Shown here piece after piece: positions 12,591 to 23,100 of a stretch of DNA of 64,000 bases. The stretch's first letter is position 1; each line of letters opens with the position of its first letter. The notes under the pieces are model-generated. The model ran no database searches and was not told the origin of the DNA. It saw nothing but the letters and a program-made list of their open reading frames with translations. Position numbers and translations under genes: made by a program. The DNA comes from Prorocentrum cordatum (Eukaryota; Sar; Dinophyceae; Prorocentrales; Prorocentraceae). The stretch spans positions 1 through 64,000 of the forward strand of contig CAUYUJ010002074.1 in NCBI GenBank assembly GCA_963575745.1. Direction: 5' to 3'.

Positions 12591-13175
12591 ATCTACCGCC
12601 GGCGCCCAAATGCTTGGGCTGAAAAACTATTTTTCCAGTGTAATTTTTTTCGACATTATATGTTGTCTCAGGAAGCTCTGCGAGCCCCCCGGCAGCAACG
12701 AAGGTTGACGGTTTACCGCCGGCGCCCAGTTGGCCCAGCCGGCCGAGGCGGACAATGTGGCAACTTTTGGGTGGTTTTGCGAAAATTTGAAAGATATTTG
12801 ACCATTTATTTTGAGAAAGCAGATTTTTGCGCGTCGCATTGGCATATAGACTCCTCTCTGACAGCAGCTCAGCTCTCTCGATGCATTTTTGCCTGAGTTG
12901 ACGAACTGAGCGAATATGAACATCGGAAAAATCGAATTTGAAGATTTTCGACACTTTGTGTCGATTCGCTGCACTCTTCCCAGTGAGAGGAGCTCTACGA
13001 GGTTCCCGGCGGTGACCAGGTTGACGGTTCACGGCCGGCGCCAGTGGTATGAGAGATAGAGGAATTTGGCGACAGGGTGGAGCTAGTTGGCGAAATTTCG
13101 AAAAGAGACGCGATCATGCTCAGCCGATTTTGCAGCTCTAACAATTCGTTTGGTGCTCAAGTCATCTTCAGAGGT
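12590..13175 (+). repeat. Hairpin-module sequence upstream of retrotransposon copy 1
   Basis: Plus-orientation repeat with hairpins at about 12,690 and 13,005, followed by satellite-like sequence (AACAATTCGTTTGGTGCTC, then TCATCTTCAGAGGTGCTC) that is probably the target of copy 1. No gene. Confidence 0.7.
13140..13153 (+). repeat. Candidate target-site duplication, left (copy 1)
   Basis: AACAATTCGTTTGG here is identical to 18,709-18,722 on the other side of copy 1. Similar strings (AACAATTCGTTTGAGC) occur elsewhere in the repeats, so the match may be repeat background rather than a true duplication. Confidence 0.35.
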
Positions 13176-13409
13176 GCTCAAGACGTCAGGGTTCGAGACG
13201 TCAGGGTTCGACGTCGAACAGGGCCCACGTCAGGGCACACACACAGGCTTGCCTCAAGCCCCCCTCTCGTGCGGTGCGTGTTTGACGTATCGCGGGGGCT
13301 GTGTCCACATTGAATCCTCGCTCTCGTTCTTGACATCGAAATATCGTGGGGATCGCAGGAAGATCAGGATCTGTCTGGATTTTACAAAAGACCACTGTGG
13401 GCTGTTGGA

Positions 13410-13733
13410 TTGAAAACGGACTCGCAGGGAGCATATATTATACCGTCAGAAGACGATCAGAGTGAATATTTCACGTCAGCTGACTTTGGTGTGGATTGTG
13501 ACTCACACCCGCGTGACTGGTTGAAAGACACGTCAGCTACTGTGCCGCGATTAACGACGCAGGAGAAGAGAGAAGATCAGATAGCACTGGAATTGGAAAT
13601 TTCTCCACCTGAGGCATTTGTTCAGCAGGAGGCGTACGATTTCAAGAAAATTGGGCAATCAGATAGATATCAGGCTGCACTTCACACATTGCGTACAGTC
13701 AAAGAGAGAAATAAACGACGTTCATCAGCAATC
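13410..13733 (+). other. Open leader in frame with ORF1
   Basis: The frame of ORF1 is open upstream from 13,410, but there is no ATG until 13,734. The translated leader (108 codons, with PSEDDQSEYF and LEISPPEAF) is not low complexity. A loosely similar stretch (DIPSGPPDLS...) precedes ORF1 of copy 3 at about 34,195-34,330, but there in another frame. It may be an old N-terminal domain, a non-AUG extension, or chance. Confidence 0.35.
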
Positions 13734-14867
13734 ATGGCGGATGACAAAATAGCAGATTGCAAAATGGGAGGGAATGCGAGCAGTGAATGGTTGAGAGAGG
13801 TGAGGGCGAAAGGGGAGGGCAAAGGTTCCAGTGCTTCGAGTGGTCTGGCCGCGGCTCCTAGTGCTGCTGTCCAGGCGCCTCATTTAGCTACAGCCCAAGT
13901 CCCCAAGGCTACGAGTGGTCTGGCCGTAGCTCCAAGTGCTGCTGTCCAGGCGCCTCAACCAGCTACAATGACGCCCGAGGAAATGTTCAGACAAATTTTG
14001 AAGGGCCAGAGTGAAGTAACTGCGACGGTCAGTGAGTTCAAAACATCGGTTGCAGCTGACTTACATGTCATGGAGGAAAAGATTGATAGAACAACGTCAG
14101 ATGTCAAAACGTTATCGGAGCAAATGAAGCAGGCCCAAGCTGACATTCAGAATCTGAAAAATGGAGACGCTCAATCTTGCACAAGCGGCTCGACTAGATA
14201 TGGATCAGGTGACGCGGGCAGTGGTGCAGGGCAGAATTCGAACTGGGTACCATCATATATTGAATTCAAAGGATGGATATCACGTGAGGGTTGGAATAAT
14301 AGAGAGATAAAACAAAGGGGGGCCATGAAACAACAGGTGCTGACCGACAACATAACAAACTTATTGGGATTGGCATCGCTGGACGCAACGCATAATGCTG
14401 CTTTTGATCATGCGAGAACTGCGGGGGAGAATACTGGCAGGTACTGGCCATGCACACGCGGGCGGATCTATTTCAAAAAGGGGACGGCAGTGGAGATCAG
14501 ATGGCAGGTTCGGAATTGTTTTGACAGTGAATACAAAAGGGGAAACACTGATCTACCACCGAATGTGAAGTTACATGTAGAGTGTGCGCCATGGAGAACA
14601 CCCCACGTCCAACAGATAGGTAAGTTCCAGAGTTGTTTTGCGGAAGTGAAGAAAACGACGGGGACAATATGCAAGGGGGAGCCAGGGCCGCCAAAATCAT
14701 ACATATGGTTTACACAAAACCCACAAGCAGATCCAGACATGAGAGTGCTGATTGCCGAATGGGGTGTACACAGCGGGTGGGCGCTACACACTAACAATTT
14801 GAGGAGGGTGGAGCCTGAGGTGGATCAAGAGGGGCTACTCACGAAGCTCAGACAAACGAACAATTGA
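13734..14867 (+). CDS. Retrotransposon ORF1 protein (copy 1)
   Basis: Predicted 377-residue ORF1 protein starting at the first in-frame ATG (context AATCATGG). Such proteins usually bind element RNA and form the RNP. Seen here: an Ala/Pro-rich stretch with a duplicated unit (GLAAAPSAAVQAP then GLAVAPSAAVQAP), a heptad-rich coiled coil (from about TVSEFKTSVAADL to QADIQNLKNG), then a conserved C-terminal domain with PSYIEFKGW, GRIYFKKG, HVECAPWRTPH and GPPKSYIWF. The same blocks occur in copy 3 (PSFVELKGW, ARLYFQNG, HVEAPPWKKPH, GPPITFMW), so this is a family-specific domain that I cannot assign to RRM or zinc-knuckle types. It ends at TGA 14,865-14,867, after which the same frame stays open into ORF2. 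Confidence 0.8.
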   Translation: MADDKIADCKMGGNASSEWLREVRAKGEGKGSSASSGLAAAPSAAVQAPHLATAQVPKATSGLAVAPSAAVQAPQPATMTPEEMFRQILKGQSEVTATVSEFKTSVAADLHVMEEKIDRTTSDVKTLSEQMKQAQADIQNLKNGDAQSCTSGSTRYGSGDAGSGAGQNSNWVPSYIEFKGWISREGWNNREIKQRGAMKQQVLTDNITNLLGLASLDATHNAAFDHARTAGENTGRYWPCTRGRIYFKKGTAVEIRWQVRNCFDSEYKRGNTDLPPNVKLHVECAPWRTPHVQQIGKFQSCFAEVKKTTGTICKGEPGPPKSYIWFTQNPQADPDMRVLIAEWGVHSGWALHTNNLRRVEPEVDQEGLLTKLRQTNN

Positions 14868-14894
14868 CGGTGCCAACCTGCCACTCAGCTCGCG
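14865..14894 (+). promoter_or_regulatory. Candidate stop-codon readthrough site (TGA CGG)
   Basis: The ORF1 stop TGA is followed by CGG TGC CAA, and the same frame stays open with no ATG through to the endonuclease start (ATWNV at about 14,898). UGA-CGG is a known leaky-stop context in plant viral replicase readthrough. The homologous place in copy 3 has TAG AGG TGC CAC, again in frame. Readthrough is inferred, not shown. Confidence 0.55.
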
Positions 14895-16092
14895 GTGGCA
14901 ACTTGGAATGTCAACGTGAGGAATAGCGAGCTTTTGCCAGCAATGCTGGAGTTTTGTCATTATGATGTGATATGCTTGCAGGAGTGCCAGTACATGTCAT
15001 CGGAAGCATTTGAAGCATGTGGGTGGCAGGTGCGTTTCAGTGTTTGCCGACGGGCTGCCGTGGCCTTCAGGGGCCCATGGGCGGCGACCATTTCGGACAG
15101 TAAGTGTGGTGAGAGGTTTGCAGTTGTACAATTTGCATCTGTGGTCGTGTCCTCAGTGTACCTACCCACGGTGCAGCGGGGAGATGATAGGCTCGATGAA
15201 TATTGTGACGTTCTAGCTAGGCTGTGTGCATGCATGCAACTATGTAGCGAGCAATACGAGGGGTCAAAAGTATTGCAGTTTGTGGGGGCAGATGCGCAGA
15301 CGGAGCTGGAACCAAATCTCTTGGGGTTCACGGGAGAAGGATTGGAGGAGGTATGGATGAGGTCGGAGGCGAAGCATCATGAGGAGAGGGGGGACATGCT
15401 CGTGCGCTTTCTGAATCACTGGGGTCTTTGTGCAGCCAACACCTACGGCGTGCGACAAGTGACGCACAGGCCGTGGAGTACCAGCAGCTACTCCAGGGTG
15501 TTGGACTATGTATTTGTGCCGACACAATTTGCAGGTACCGAGGTGGCTCGGACCAACTGCGCATTTGAATGCACGGTGGAATTTGTTGATCCTACACAGG
15601 ATCGAGCGTCGCGCTACAGTGATCATGCGAAGGTGGGGGTGAGGATAAAACATGTGTCGGTGCGCAAGCCTTTCGTGCGACCCAGGCCCCCGAGCCTCAT
15701 CAATTGGGCCCCGGAGGATTATGAGTCAGCGAATGTGTTCAGTACACTGGCCGACGTGCAGGTGCAGCAACATATGAACCAACAGGGTGACATAAATATA
15801 CAAACAGTGGGAGAGATGCTTGTGAGTGCTGCGACGATGTGTAGGCATACAAAGGGCAGGGCGGATACTAAACCAATCAAAAAACCTGACCAACTGGTGG
15901 ACGTTGAAGCGGAGTTAAGGAGGGGTGTCTTCGGTGAGCGTAGGAAACAATTATTGAGACGTCAGAAAACACTCCGAAGAAAGTTCAGGCGGGAACAGCT
16001 CCTCAAGGACTCCAATGGCCTCAAACATGGACCCCGTAGGTGTATCAAGGAAATGGTGTGTGACGGGATACTGACAGAAATAAACAAAGATG
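14868..16092 (+). pseudogene. ORF2 part 1: EEP/APE-like endonuclease and linker (copy 1)
   Basis: This segment encodes the endonuclease that would nick target DNA for target-primed reverse transcription. Visible family signatures: ATWNV at the start, catalytic Glu in CLQECQY, VSSVYLPT, GADAQTELE in the place of the usual GDFN, LDYVFVP and a terminal SDH (YSDHAKV). About 150 residues of linker follow, rich in Arg and Lys (RRKQLLRRQKTLRRKF). The frame is continuous with ORF1 apart from the TGA. Near 16,092 the homologous reading moves to another frame (WMEELNKHV...), a frameshift that inactivates this copy. No ATG precedes the domain. Confidence 0.85.
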
Positions 16093-17200
16093 GGTGGAGG
16101 AGCTCAACAAACACGTACAACGGTCATATACATGTGATGGGGAGGGAGGAGCTGCAAAGAGAGAGTTGCATCGACTACGGACACAGTGGGAGGCAGAGGG
16201 CAGAACTACGAACAGGGTCATATCCATGGGTGTGTTGCTGGGGGCTCGAGCCCGATTGAAGGGCGGCACCGCAGCGGGCTCTGATGGCCTGGTGGCGGAG
16301 ATTCTCAAAGCAATACCTTGGAATGCATTGAGATTGATACGACACTCATTTCAAGAAATACATGATCAGAAAAAGTCGTCGCCAGATTCGTGGAGAAAGT
16401 TGTGCGTGCAGTTGATTCCAAAAATGAGCATGATCCAAACATTTGGGGAGACTCGTGCAATATCGCTGTTAAGTGTTATGAGCAAGTGGTACATGGCGTT
16501 CCTTCTTATTCTTGTGGAGGAACATGGACATGTCAAAACACTGGCGACATATGGATTCCAGAAGAGTCACAAAGTTCATCACATGATGGCCCCTTTACTG
16601 CATATGACACGTCATGCCACTCTCTGGGGAAAAGGCGAGTCGGTACATATGGGGATAATGGATATAAAGAAAGCGTTTGATCATGTCACTGTCTCGATGG
16701 TGATCCGCGCGATGGAACATCTGAGATATCCAACAGATTTGATTATTGCAGTGGTGGAGCCTATGATTGGAAACACAGCAGTTTTTGATTTCCAGGATGT
16801 GTGCAGTGAAGAGATCCTGTATAACAAGTCGGTGCGAACTGGAGGGAAAGAAGGCCCAGTACTCTTCAATATTGTGTTGGAGGCAATTTGGGCTTCTATT
16901 GCTGAATCATGGGAAGCATGTCATTATGGAGTACGATTGGAAGGCGAGGGGGCACAACAGGCGCTGGTCAACCATTACATATGGGCTGACAACGTGGTGC
17001 TGCTGGCAGCCTCGGCGAATCAGCTGAGGAATATGGTGAGTATGTTGACAGTGGCCCTCAGACGGGCTGGCATGGATTGGAAAATTGAGAGTCTGGAGTA
17101 TCTGGTATTTGGGCTGAGACAGAACCAGGGACCACAATCATTAGTGTGTGAACTGGGAGAGGATATTTGTGAGCGGGCTGGAGACCCCAGCCTACCCTTT
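16093..17200 (+). pseudogene. ORF2 part 2: reverse transcriptase (copy 1)
   Basis: Reverse transcriptase of the non-LTR type. Order of motifs: VLLGARARLKGGTAAGSDG (the thumb-side entry region typical before RT motif 1), SWRKLCVQLIPK, ARAISLLSVMSKWY-like block, motif A MDIKKAFDHV, motif B IRTGG-like (VRTGGKEGPVLFN), motif C YIWADNVVLLA. Motif C has WADN in place of the usual F/YADD; the first Asp is kept and the second is Asn. Upstream is a frameshift at about 16,092; downstream the frame is lost near 17,200, where the homologous reading moves to the next segment. Confidence 0.88.
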
Positions 17201-17202
17201 CA

Positions 17203-17610
17203 TTGCGTGAGGCGGTGGTTCTGCCGAGAAAAAGCGAGTGTGACATACTGGGAGTTACATTTGTGACGAACCCGAGGGATTTCCATGCAGTACGGCACCG
17301 TATTGACGCAGGCAGGCTGTGTTTCTATGCTGATATTAAACTCTATCGATCACGCGCGGTGAGCATGAGGGAAAAATTCAGACGGTACCAGAGCAGAGTT
17401 CAACAGATTATACGCCATGGATGTGTGGGGTGGAGCTGTAACGAACATGTGCTTAACATATTGAGGAGCTTTGAAGGCAGATGTCTAAACACACTGCGAG
17501 GATTACACAGAAAAGAGACGGAAACGTGGGAGGAGTTCAGGGATCGCAGTACCAATAGATCCAGGGAGATGTTCAAGGAGGGGGGGGTTCAAAACGTTGG
17601 TGACATATAA
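17203..17610 (+). pseudogene. ORF2 part 3: post-RT region (copy 1)
   Basis: This is the downstream continuation of ORF2 in a third frame. REAVVLPRKSECDILGVTF matches REVVLPRVQSFEILGATLE of copy 3, and LRSFEGRCLNTLRGLHRK matches VRSFEGSCLAIMSGLRKR. It would correspond to the thumb/connection region after RT. It ends in a rearranged stretch (17,590-17,690). Confidence 0.8.
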
Positions 17611-17690
17611 CTTTGAATGTGACATATAACGTTGGTGACAAAACGTTCAATGTTCAAAGTTGTGAGATATAACTTTGAATTTGCCGTGGA
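17586..17690 (+). repeat. Short internal duplication in copy 1
   Basis: Imperfect direct repeats of GACATATAACTTTGAAT / GAGATATAACTTTGAAT and of AACGTTGGTGACA interrupt ORF2. About 70 residues present in copy 3 (around WDWAKDV and the Arg-rich stretch) are missing here, so this looks like a deletion with filler sequence. Confidence 0.65.
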
Positions 17691-18651
17691 GGTATCCCAA
17701 TATAAGTGCCACATGCCGTCCACGGTGTATAGCAAATCGTGGCAGCAGACGCTGCGCTCCATGTTGCACGCATCGGGGGAGTGGGCGGTACAGAGGGATG
17801 AAATGCTGGCGGCAGTAAGTCGGACGATGTCGAGGGAGGGAACGAGACGGCCCAGAGGCAGACCACGAATCGTGGCGAGCAGCTGGCATGCACCCTTTGA
17901 AAAATGGAGGTCTCTTCTATGGCACGACACGTGCGTTGTACCGACGGATTGGGAGGAGTTTGTGGAACACATATCACAGATACCCAAGGTGCAGGATATG
18001 TTTGTGAGGAGGAGCAAGGAGAGGAGGATGGGAGGGTTTGCGAAGACACCGACAGATGACGAGTTGGCCCGACGTCTTGCAGTTATAAATGAACAAACTA
18101 CGATATGGGATCCTGGGATGGAGGGGATTGCTGTTGAAATGTGCGGTGACAGTAGGACGGTCGTACAATGGCTGAGGGGAGTCTGGGGCTGTGACAACAG
18201 TGGGTATGCCAAACGGATTGCCAGGATACAAAACATCATGCATGACGTAAGTGAACAACACAACATACGATGCCCGACGTACGGAAGGGATTTCTGGAAA
18301 CATATCTATAGGGAAGCCAATGCCTATGCTGATGAGCTTACACACCATGCGAGAGAAGGAAACTGTTACATAATTTACAAGCACGACTACATCAAACAGA
18401 ATAGGACAAACATCAAATACATCAGAGGATGCTGGGATGGTGGAGTGAGCAGTGAGGGTGCCGCAGGAGGTCACTGGATTGAAGTTGCTCCAGAGAATGG
18501 CCCGTGGACACTCGTGAGCTCAGAAGCCTACATGTTTGATGTAGGAGCCACTGTGACGGAGGCAGAATTATCTGCTGCCGAGCGCCTGTGCACAGGTGTG
18601 GAGCACATTGTTAAAGAAATTTCCTCTGCAAAGCGGAGGAGGCGGATTTAA
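17690..18651 (+). pseudogene. ORF2 part 4: permuted RNase H-like domain (copy 1)
   Basis: C-terminal part of ORF2 ending at TAA 18,649-18,651. RNase H-type motifs occur in a rotated order: VEMCGDSRTVVQWL (GDS at 18,145-18,153, the D70 motif), REANAYADELT (18,310-18,339, the D134 motif), then GCWDGGVSSEG (WDGG 18,433-18,444, the D10 motif) and VTEAELSAAE (Glu 18,565-18,567, the E48 motif). In ordinary RNase H the D10 and E48 motifs come first. All four acidic residues are present. The linker between the D10 and E48 motifs is short here and in frame, in contrast to copies 2 and 3. Confidence 0.85.
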
Positions 18652-18985
18652 CTGGCTCTAGCCCTTAGGCTTGGGCGCACGCGCCCGGTGTAGCCTGACC
18701 AAACACCAAACAATTCGTTTGGGCTGATAATTGCGCAGAGTGAAGCTTTGCATCACAGAAGTTGCCTCTCAAATTCTCAGCTGAATCTGTCGATAAATTC
18801 TTCTGATCGAAGCCAGAAATCTGACCTCAGATTGACAAAACAAATTGAAAATTCAAGATGTAAAGAAAATATGCTGCGAAGTTCTCTGCTTCGATTCTGG
18901 GCACTCCTACGCGTGAAAGGAGCTCTACGAGGTTCCCGGCGGTGACCAGGTTCACGGTTCACCGCCGGCGCCATAATTCCGGGGC
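18652..18985 (+). repeat. Copy 1 3' end and repeat spacer
   Basis: About 50 bases of copy 1 3' UTR (GGGCGCACGCGCCC is a perfect 14-bp palindrome at 18,673-18,686), then repeat mosaic ending in a hairpin module at about 18,935-18,970. No gene. Confidence 0.6.
18709..18722 (+). repeat. Candidate target-site duplication, right (copy 1)
   Basis: AACAATTCGTTTGG, the same 14 bases as at 13,140-13,153, lying just after copy 1. See the left partner for the caveat. Confidence 0.35.
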
Positions 18986-20178
18986 TACGACAAGGGTTTG
19001 GCGGTGATTCTTTGGCTTCTGAGAATATTGATTCAGGGAGTGGGTCGGCGGCTCTACTGCCCACACTCTCCCTCCCAGCTCATGATATTGATCACTGCAG
19101 TCCTGATAACAGAGCTTTCGTGGACAGCAGAAGGGGATTGCTCATGTACAATGTTGAGTGGACAACGCGCAGGGACATTATGGCAGAATGTTGCCGACTA
19201 CACGGCAACCGTACTCAGGCATCCACGATCAAGAGGTTGAGGGCTGGTCCAGAGAGAGTGGGCCAGCGTAGCTGGCAGTATCCATACATTCTTACATATG
19301 GCAGCTCCTGGTGGTCGAGTGTCGAGACGAGCTATCGTTCTTTCCTGGAGATGTGGCAGAATCTTTTGTGCATGTACGATAAACCAAAGGTATTCCTGTA
19401 TTTTGTTCAGAACTGGAAGGGCACAGCGGCGTACTATACACCTCCCGAGATGGTGGGGGATACTGAGCGTATACCGAGTGAGAAAGATACACAAAAACTT
19501 GCTAAGAGGTTGGCGATTATCTACGAGAGGCAGACGGTGTGGGACATTGTAAGTCCAGGATTCGGGGTAGAAATCAAAGGGGATAGTTTACTTGTGAATA
19601 ACTGGCTGACGGGACGATGGCGATGCGACAATAAACAATACCAGAGACGTGTGGACCGATGCATTAACGTTCTAGATCGTGCTGCGGGGGATCTGGGTAT
19701 TCGAAGTTCTGGATTGGGGAAAGATTTATATAGGCATGAATTCAGGGAAGACAACACACGGGCTGATGAACTTACACATTTGGCCCGCGAGGGCCACTGC
19801 TTCTACAACCAGTATGAGTACATGTTTAGCTTTGAGGACTTTCTACAACCTATCGCCTGTCGTGGTGGATACGATGGGGGAGTTTGCAGCAAAGGGACGG
19901 GGTGCGGCTTTTGGCTTCAAGTGGGTTTCATCAATCATAGATATGATTGTAATAAGAGTGTCTCGTGTTCTCCTCTCCCCTCCTCCTCCCCCTACTCCGT
20001 GTCCTCTAATATGCCTCTCGTTTGGAGGGATGTGTGCGAAGCCGCGTGGTGCCTGGAAGGTGCTACGATAACCGACGCCGAACTTAGTGCTGCTGAGGCG
20101 CTTACTAGCGCTGTTGTGCATTTGGCGCAGCAGATTCTGGCCGCCAGTTGACCCAGCTGGAACATCGGTCCGAAAAAA
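18986..20178 (+). mobile_element. Retrotransposon copy 1b (5'-truncated)
   Basis: Only the last third of ORF2 is present, followed by a short 3' UTR and an A-run (20,173-20,178) that directly abuts CCAGGTTGACGATTCACC, the right half of the hairpin module. 5' truncation is the usual outcome of target-primed reverse transcription. Confidence 0.85.
19012..20151 (+). pseudogene. ORF2 C-terminal part with permuted RNase H-like domain (copy 1b)
   Basis: An uninterrupted frame of about 380 codons, with no ATG at its start, so a truncated ORF2. Motif order is again rotated: VEIKGDSLLVNNWL (GDS 19,579-19,587), REDNTRADELTH (19,744-19,776), RGGYDGGVCSKGTGCGFW (YDGG 19,870-19,881), then a Ser/Pro-rich pyrimidine-tract linker (19,970-20,000) and ITDAELSAAEAL (Glu 20,080-20,082). 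All four acidic positions are intact and in one frame, which makes this the cleanest demonstration of the permutation in the window. Ends at TGA 20,149-20,151. Confidence 0.85.
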
Positions 20179-23100
20179 CCAGGTTGACGATTCACCGCCG
20201 GCGCCAGTCGCTCTCCGGGTTTTGGACGCTACCATGTACCTCGTAGAGCTCTTCGTTGTCGATGAGCTAGAGGCAATCCGGCGCGGGATGGAGCTAGTTG
20301 GTCGACCCGACCAGAAAGGATAAAGTGATAACTTTGGGTTGGTTTTGCTCAGATTTGAAAGATATTTGACAATTCATTTTAAGAAAGCAGATTTTTCGTA
20401 CTTATAAACGATTATGAAGGCCTCTGCGAATCTGAGCTCTGTAGGCGCACTTTTACCGTCCAAACACTTGGAGGAACCAACTTCTTGTCGACATGAAAAA
20501 AATGAATGTTGAATTCTTCGAGAAATGCCTCGAGAAACTGACTCTTACGACTCTGAGCACGCTCATGTGTGAAAGGAGCTCTACGAGGTTCCCGGCGGTG
20601 ACCAGGTTGACGGTTCACCGCCGGCGCCAGTAATACCTCGTGGAGCTCTTCGGCATCGATGAGCCAGAGGAATTCCGGCGCGGGGTGGAGCTAATTGGTC
20701 GACCCGGCCAGAAAGGACAAAGTGATAACTTTTGGGTGGTTTTGCAATTTGTTGAAAGATATTTGACAATTCATTTTGAGAAAGCATATTTTTCGCTCCT
20801 GTCAACGACTATGAGGGCCTCTCTGTCTTAGTATGAGCTCTGTAGGCGCACTTTTACTATCAAAACACTTGGAGGAACCATCTTTATGTCGACACGAAAA
20901 AAAACATTTTTTTTCGAGAAATGCTTCCAGAAGCTCTATCTTTCGACTCTGAGCACTCTTACGCGTGAAAGGAGCTCTACGAGTGACCAGGTTGACGGTT
21001 CACCGCCGGCGCCAGTATCTCGTAGAGCTCTCCGGCATCGATGAGCAGAAGAATTCCGGCGCGGGGTGGAGGGGCGGAGAAATTGGTGACTTTTGATCGA
21101 TTTTCCGAAAATACTTAGCTCTTCGGCATCGATGAGCTAGAGGAATTCCGGCGCGGGATGGAGCTAGTTGGTCGACCCGACCAGAAAGGACAAATTTGTG
21201 AGTTTGGTCGGTTTTGCGAAAACTTGAAAGATATTTAACCATTTATTTTGAGAGCAGATTTTTGCGCGTCGCATTGGCATATAAACGCCTCTCTGACAGC
21301 AGCTCAGCTCTCCCGATGCATGTTCTTATGAGTTGATTTCCGGGAACTAAGCGAATATGAAAATTGAAAAGATCGACAATCAAGATTTTCGAAAAATCGC
21401 TATTTTTTGATTCTATTTAGATTCTGAGCGTTCTTACTAGTGTAAGGAGCTCTACGAGGTTCCCGGCGGTGACTAGGTTGACGGTTCACCGTGGGCGCCA
21501 GTTTGAAAGTTATTCAACCATTTATTTCGACAAAGCAGATTTTTGCGCCATTGGCGTATAAACTCTCTCTGACAGCAGCTCAGCTCCCCCGCTGCATTTT
21601 CTTGTGAGTTCACTTGCGGGAATCAGGGGAATATGAACATCGAACAAATTAAAAATACAGATGTTCGAAAAATCTTCATTTTATGACTCTACTTCGATTC
21701 TGCTCTTAGCAGTAACTCGTAGAGCTTCCCTTAGCAAGTTAATGCTGGAAGTTTAAGAGTAATCCCGGCGCGCTCGAGAGCTAGTTAGCAAGAAAAATCT
21801 CGACGAACCTTTTGGTGACTTTTGGTTGGTTGAAATTTTTGTCCTCGGAATTCCTCAATTCGTTTGAATTCCAGTATTTTTTCCCGTGATATTCGATCTC
21901 ATCCCCGCTCGCCCTCTTGATCTCAGCTCGATCGGGCACCTTCCACTGCCAACAAGCACACCGGCGGGATCGGCCGTTTCGAGTCATCTTGATACGCGTT
22001 GTTGGTATTTTGTACTTAACTCGAGATAGAGGACAGCTACAGAGCTGGTAAGCACCCTTTTTTGATCCAGAATGATCAGACGCGTTCGTCTGTCGCATCC
22101 AGAGGTCTGAATTCGGTCTGCTAGCTGAGCTAGGTCCGCAAACCTAACAGCCGTTGTCGGTTTTGTATACTTAACTCGAGCTGTAGGACAGCTACAGAGC
22201 TGATACTTAAAGAAAACGATTCATAATCATTCGGCACGCTTGTCTGTTGAACTTGGAGCTATGAACTCGGTCTGCTGCCCGAGCTAGGTCGTGAACTATT
22301 CGTGCTGTTCGAGTCGTCTTGAGAGGTGCTCTCGGTTTTGTGCACTTAGCTCGGGCTGTAGGGGCTAGAGGGCTCATAATCGAATCGATTCGGAGACATC
22401 AGGTGCGTCTGCTTGTCGCATTCAGAGAACTCGGTCTGCTACTCGAGCTAGGTTCGCGAAACTATTCGTATTCGTCGAGTCATCTTAGGAGGTGCTGTCG
22501 GTTTTCTGCACTTAACCTCCACTTCGCGCCGGAATTCCTCTACTCATCGATGCCGAAGAGCTACGCGAGGTACGAAGGCCTTCACTGGGAGCCGGCGGTG
22601 AACCGTCAACCAGGTTACCGCCGCGAGCCTCGTAGAGCTCCTTTTTCGCACGGCGCTGCTTAGAACATGCGGCAGGAGCTTTTCTGATTCGCGAGGTGAA
22701 TCGAAAAAGTAAGTTTTTTTAGTTGTCGCCGCACGACGGTTCCGCCAAGTGTTTTGTTAGAAAAACTGGGCGCCGGCGGTAAACCGTCAACCTTTCTTAC
22801 CGCCGGGGGACTCGTAGAGCTTCCTGACCATGCATAATGTCAGAAAAAGTTGTAGAGAACGAAGAGTTTTTTAGCCCTAGCGATTTCAGACCTCGTTGAT
22901 GGAACAGCCGAACGCCTCTGATACTTCTGGATCGTTTTCTGTGCGTACCAGCTCGTGGCTCTCCTACAGCCCGAGTTCAATGCAGAAGAGGGGCGAAATC
23001 TGCCAAGGTAAGTTAAATAATGCGAATAGTTTTGCGGACCTAGTCCGAGTGGCAAACCCAGTTCAGACCTCTCGATGCAACAGACGAGCGCGCACAATGA

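Larger units (their letters stand above)
13180..18705 (+). mobile_element. Non-LTR retrotransposon copy 1 (full length, inactivated)
   Basis: Contains in order a short GTTCGA/ACGTCAGG-rich 5' leader with two direct repeats (ACGTCAGGGTTCG, 13,190-13,215), ORF1, a TGA in the same frame, an EEP endonuclease, an RT and a C-terminal permuted RNase H-like domain. ORF2 is broken by apparent frameshifts near 16,092 and 17,200 and a rearranged stretch at 17,590-17,690, so this copy should be dead. Its 3' end lacks the A-run seen in copies 1b, 2 and 3. The exact 5' end is uncertain. Confidence 0.88.

Noticed and set aside
1-13175. tRNA- or 5S-derived SINE in the satellite (GTTCGAGTC resembling a B box)
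   Set aside because: No A box at the right distance and no cloverleaf; the motif is just part of the 177-bp monomer.
13140-18722. Firm target-site duplication for copy 1
   Set aside because: The 14-base match is real, but the same string is common in the surrounding repeat, so it is listed only as a candidate.
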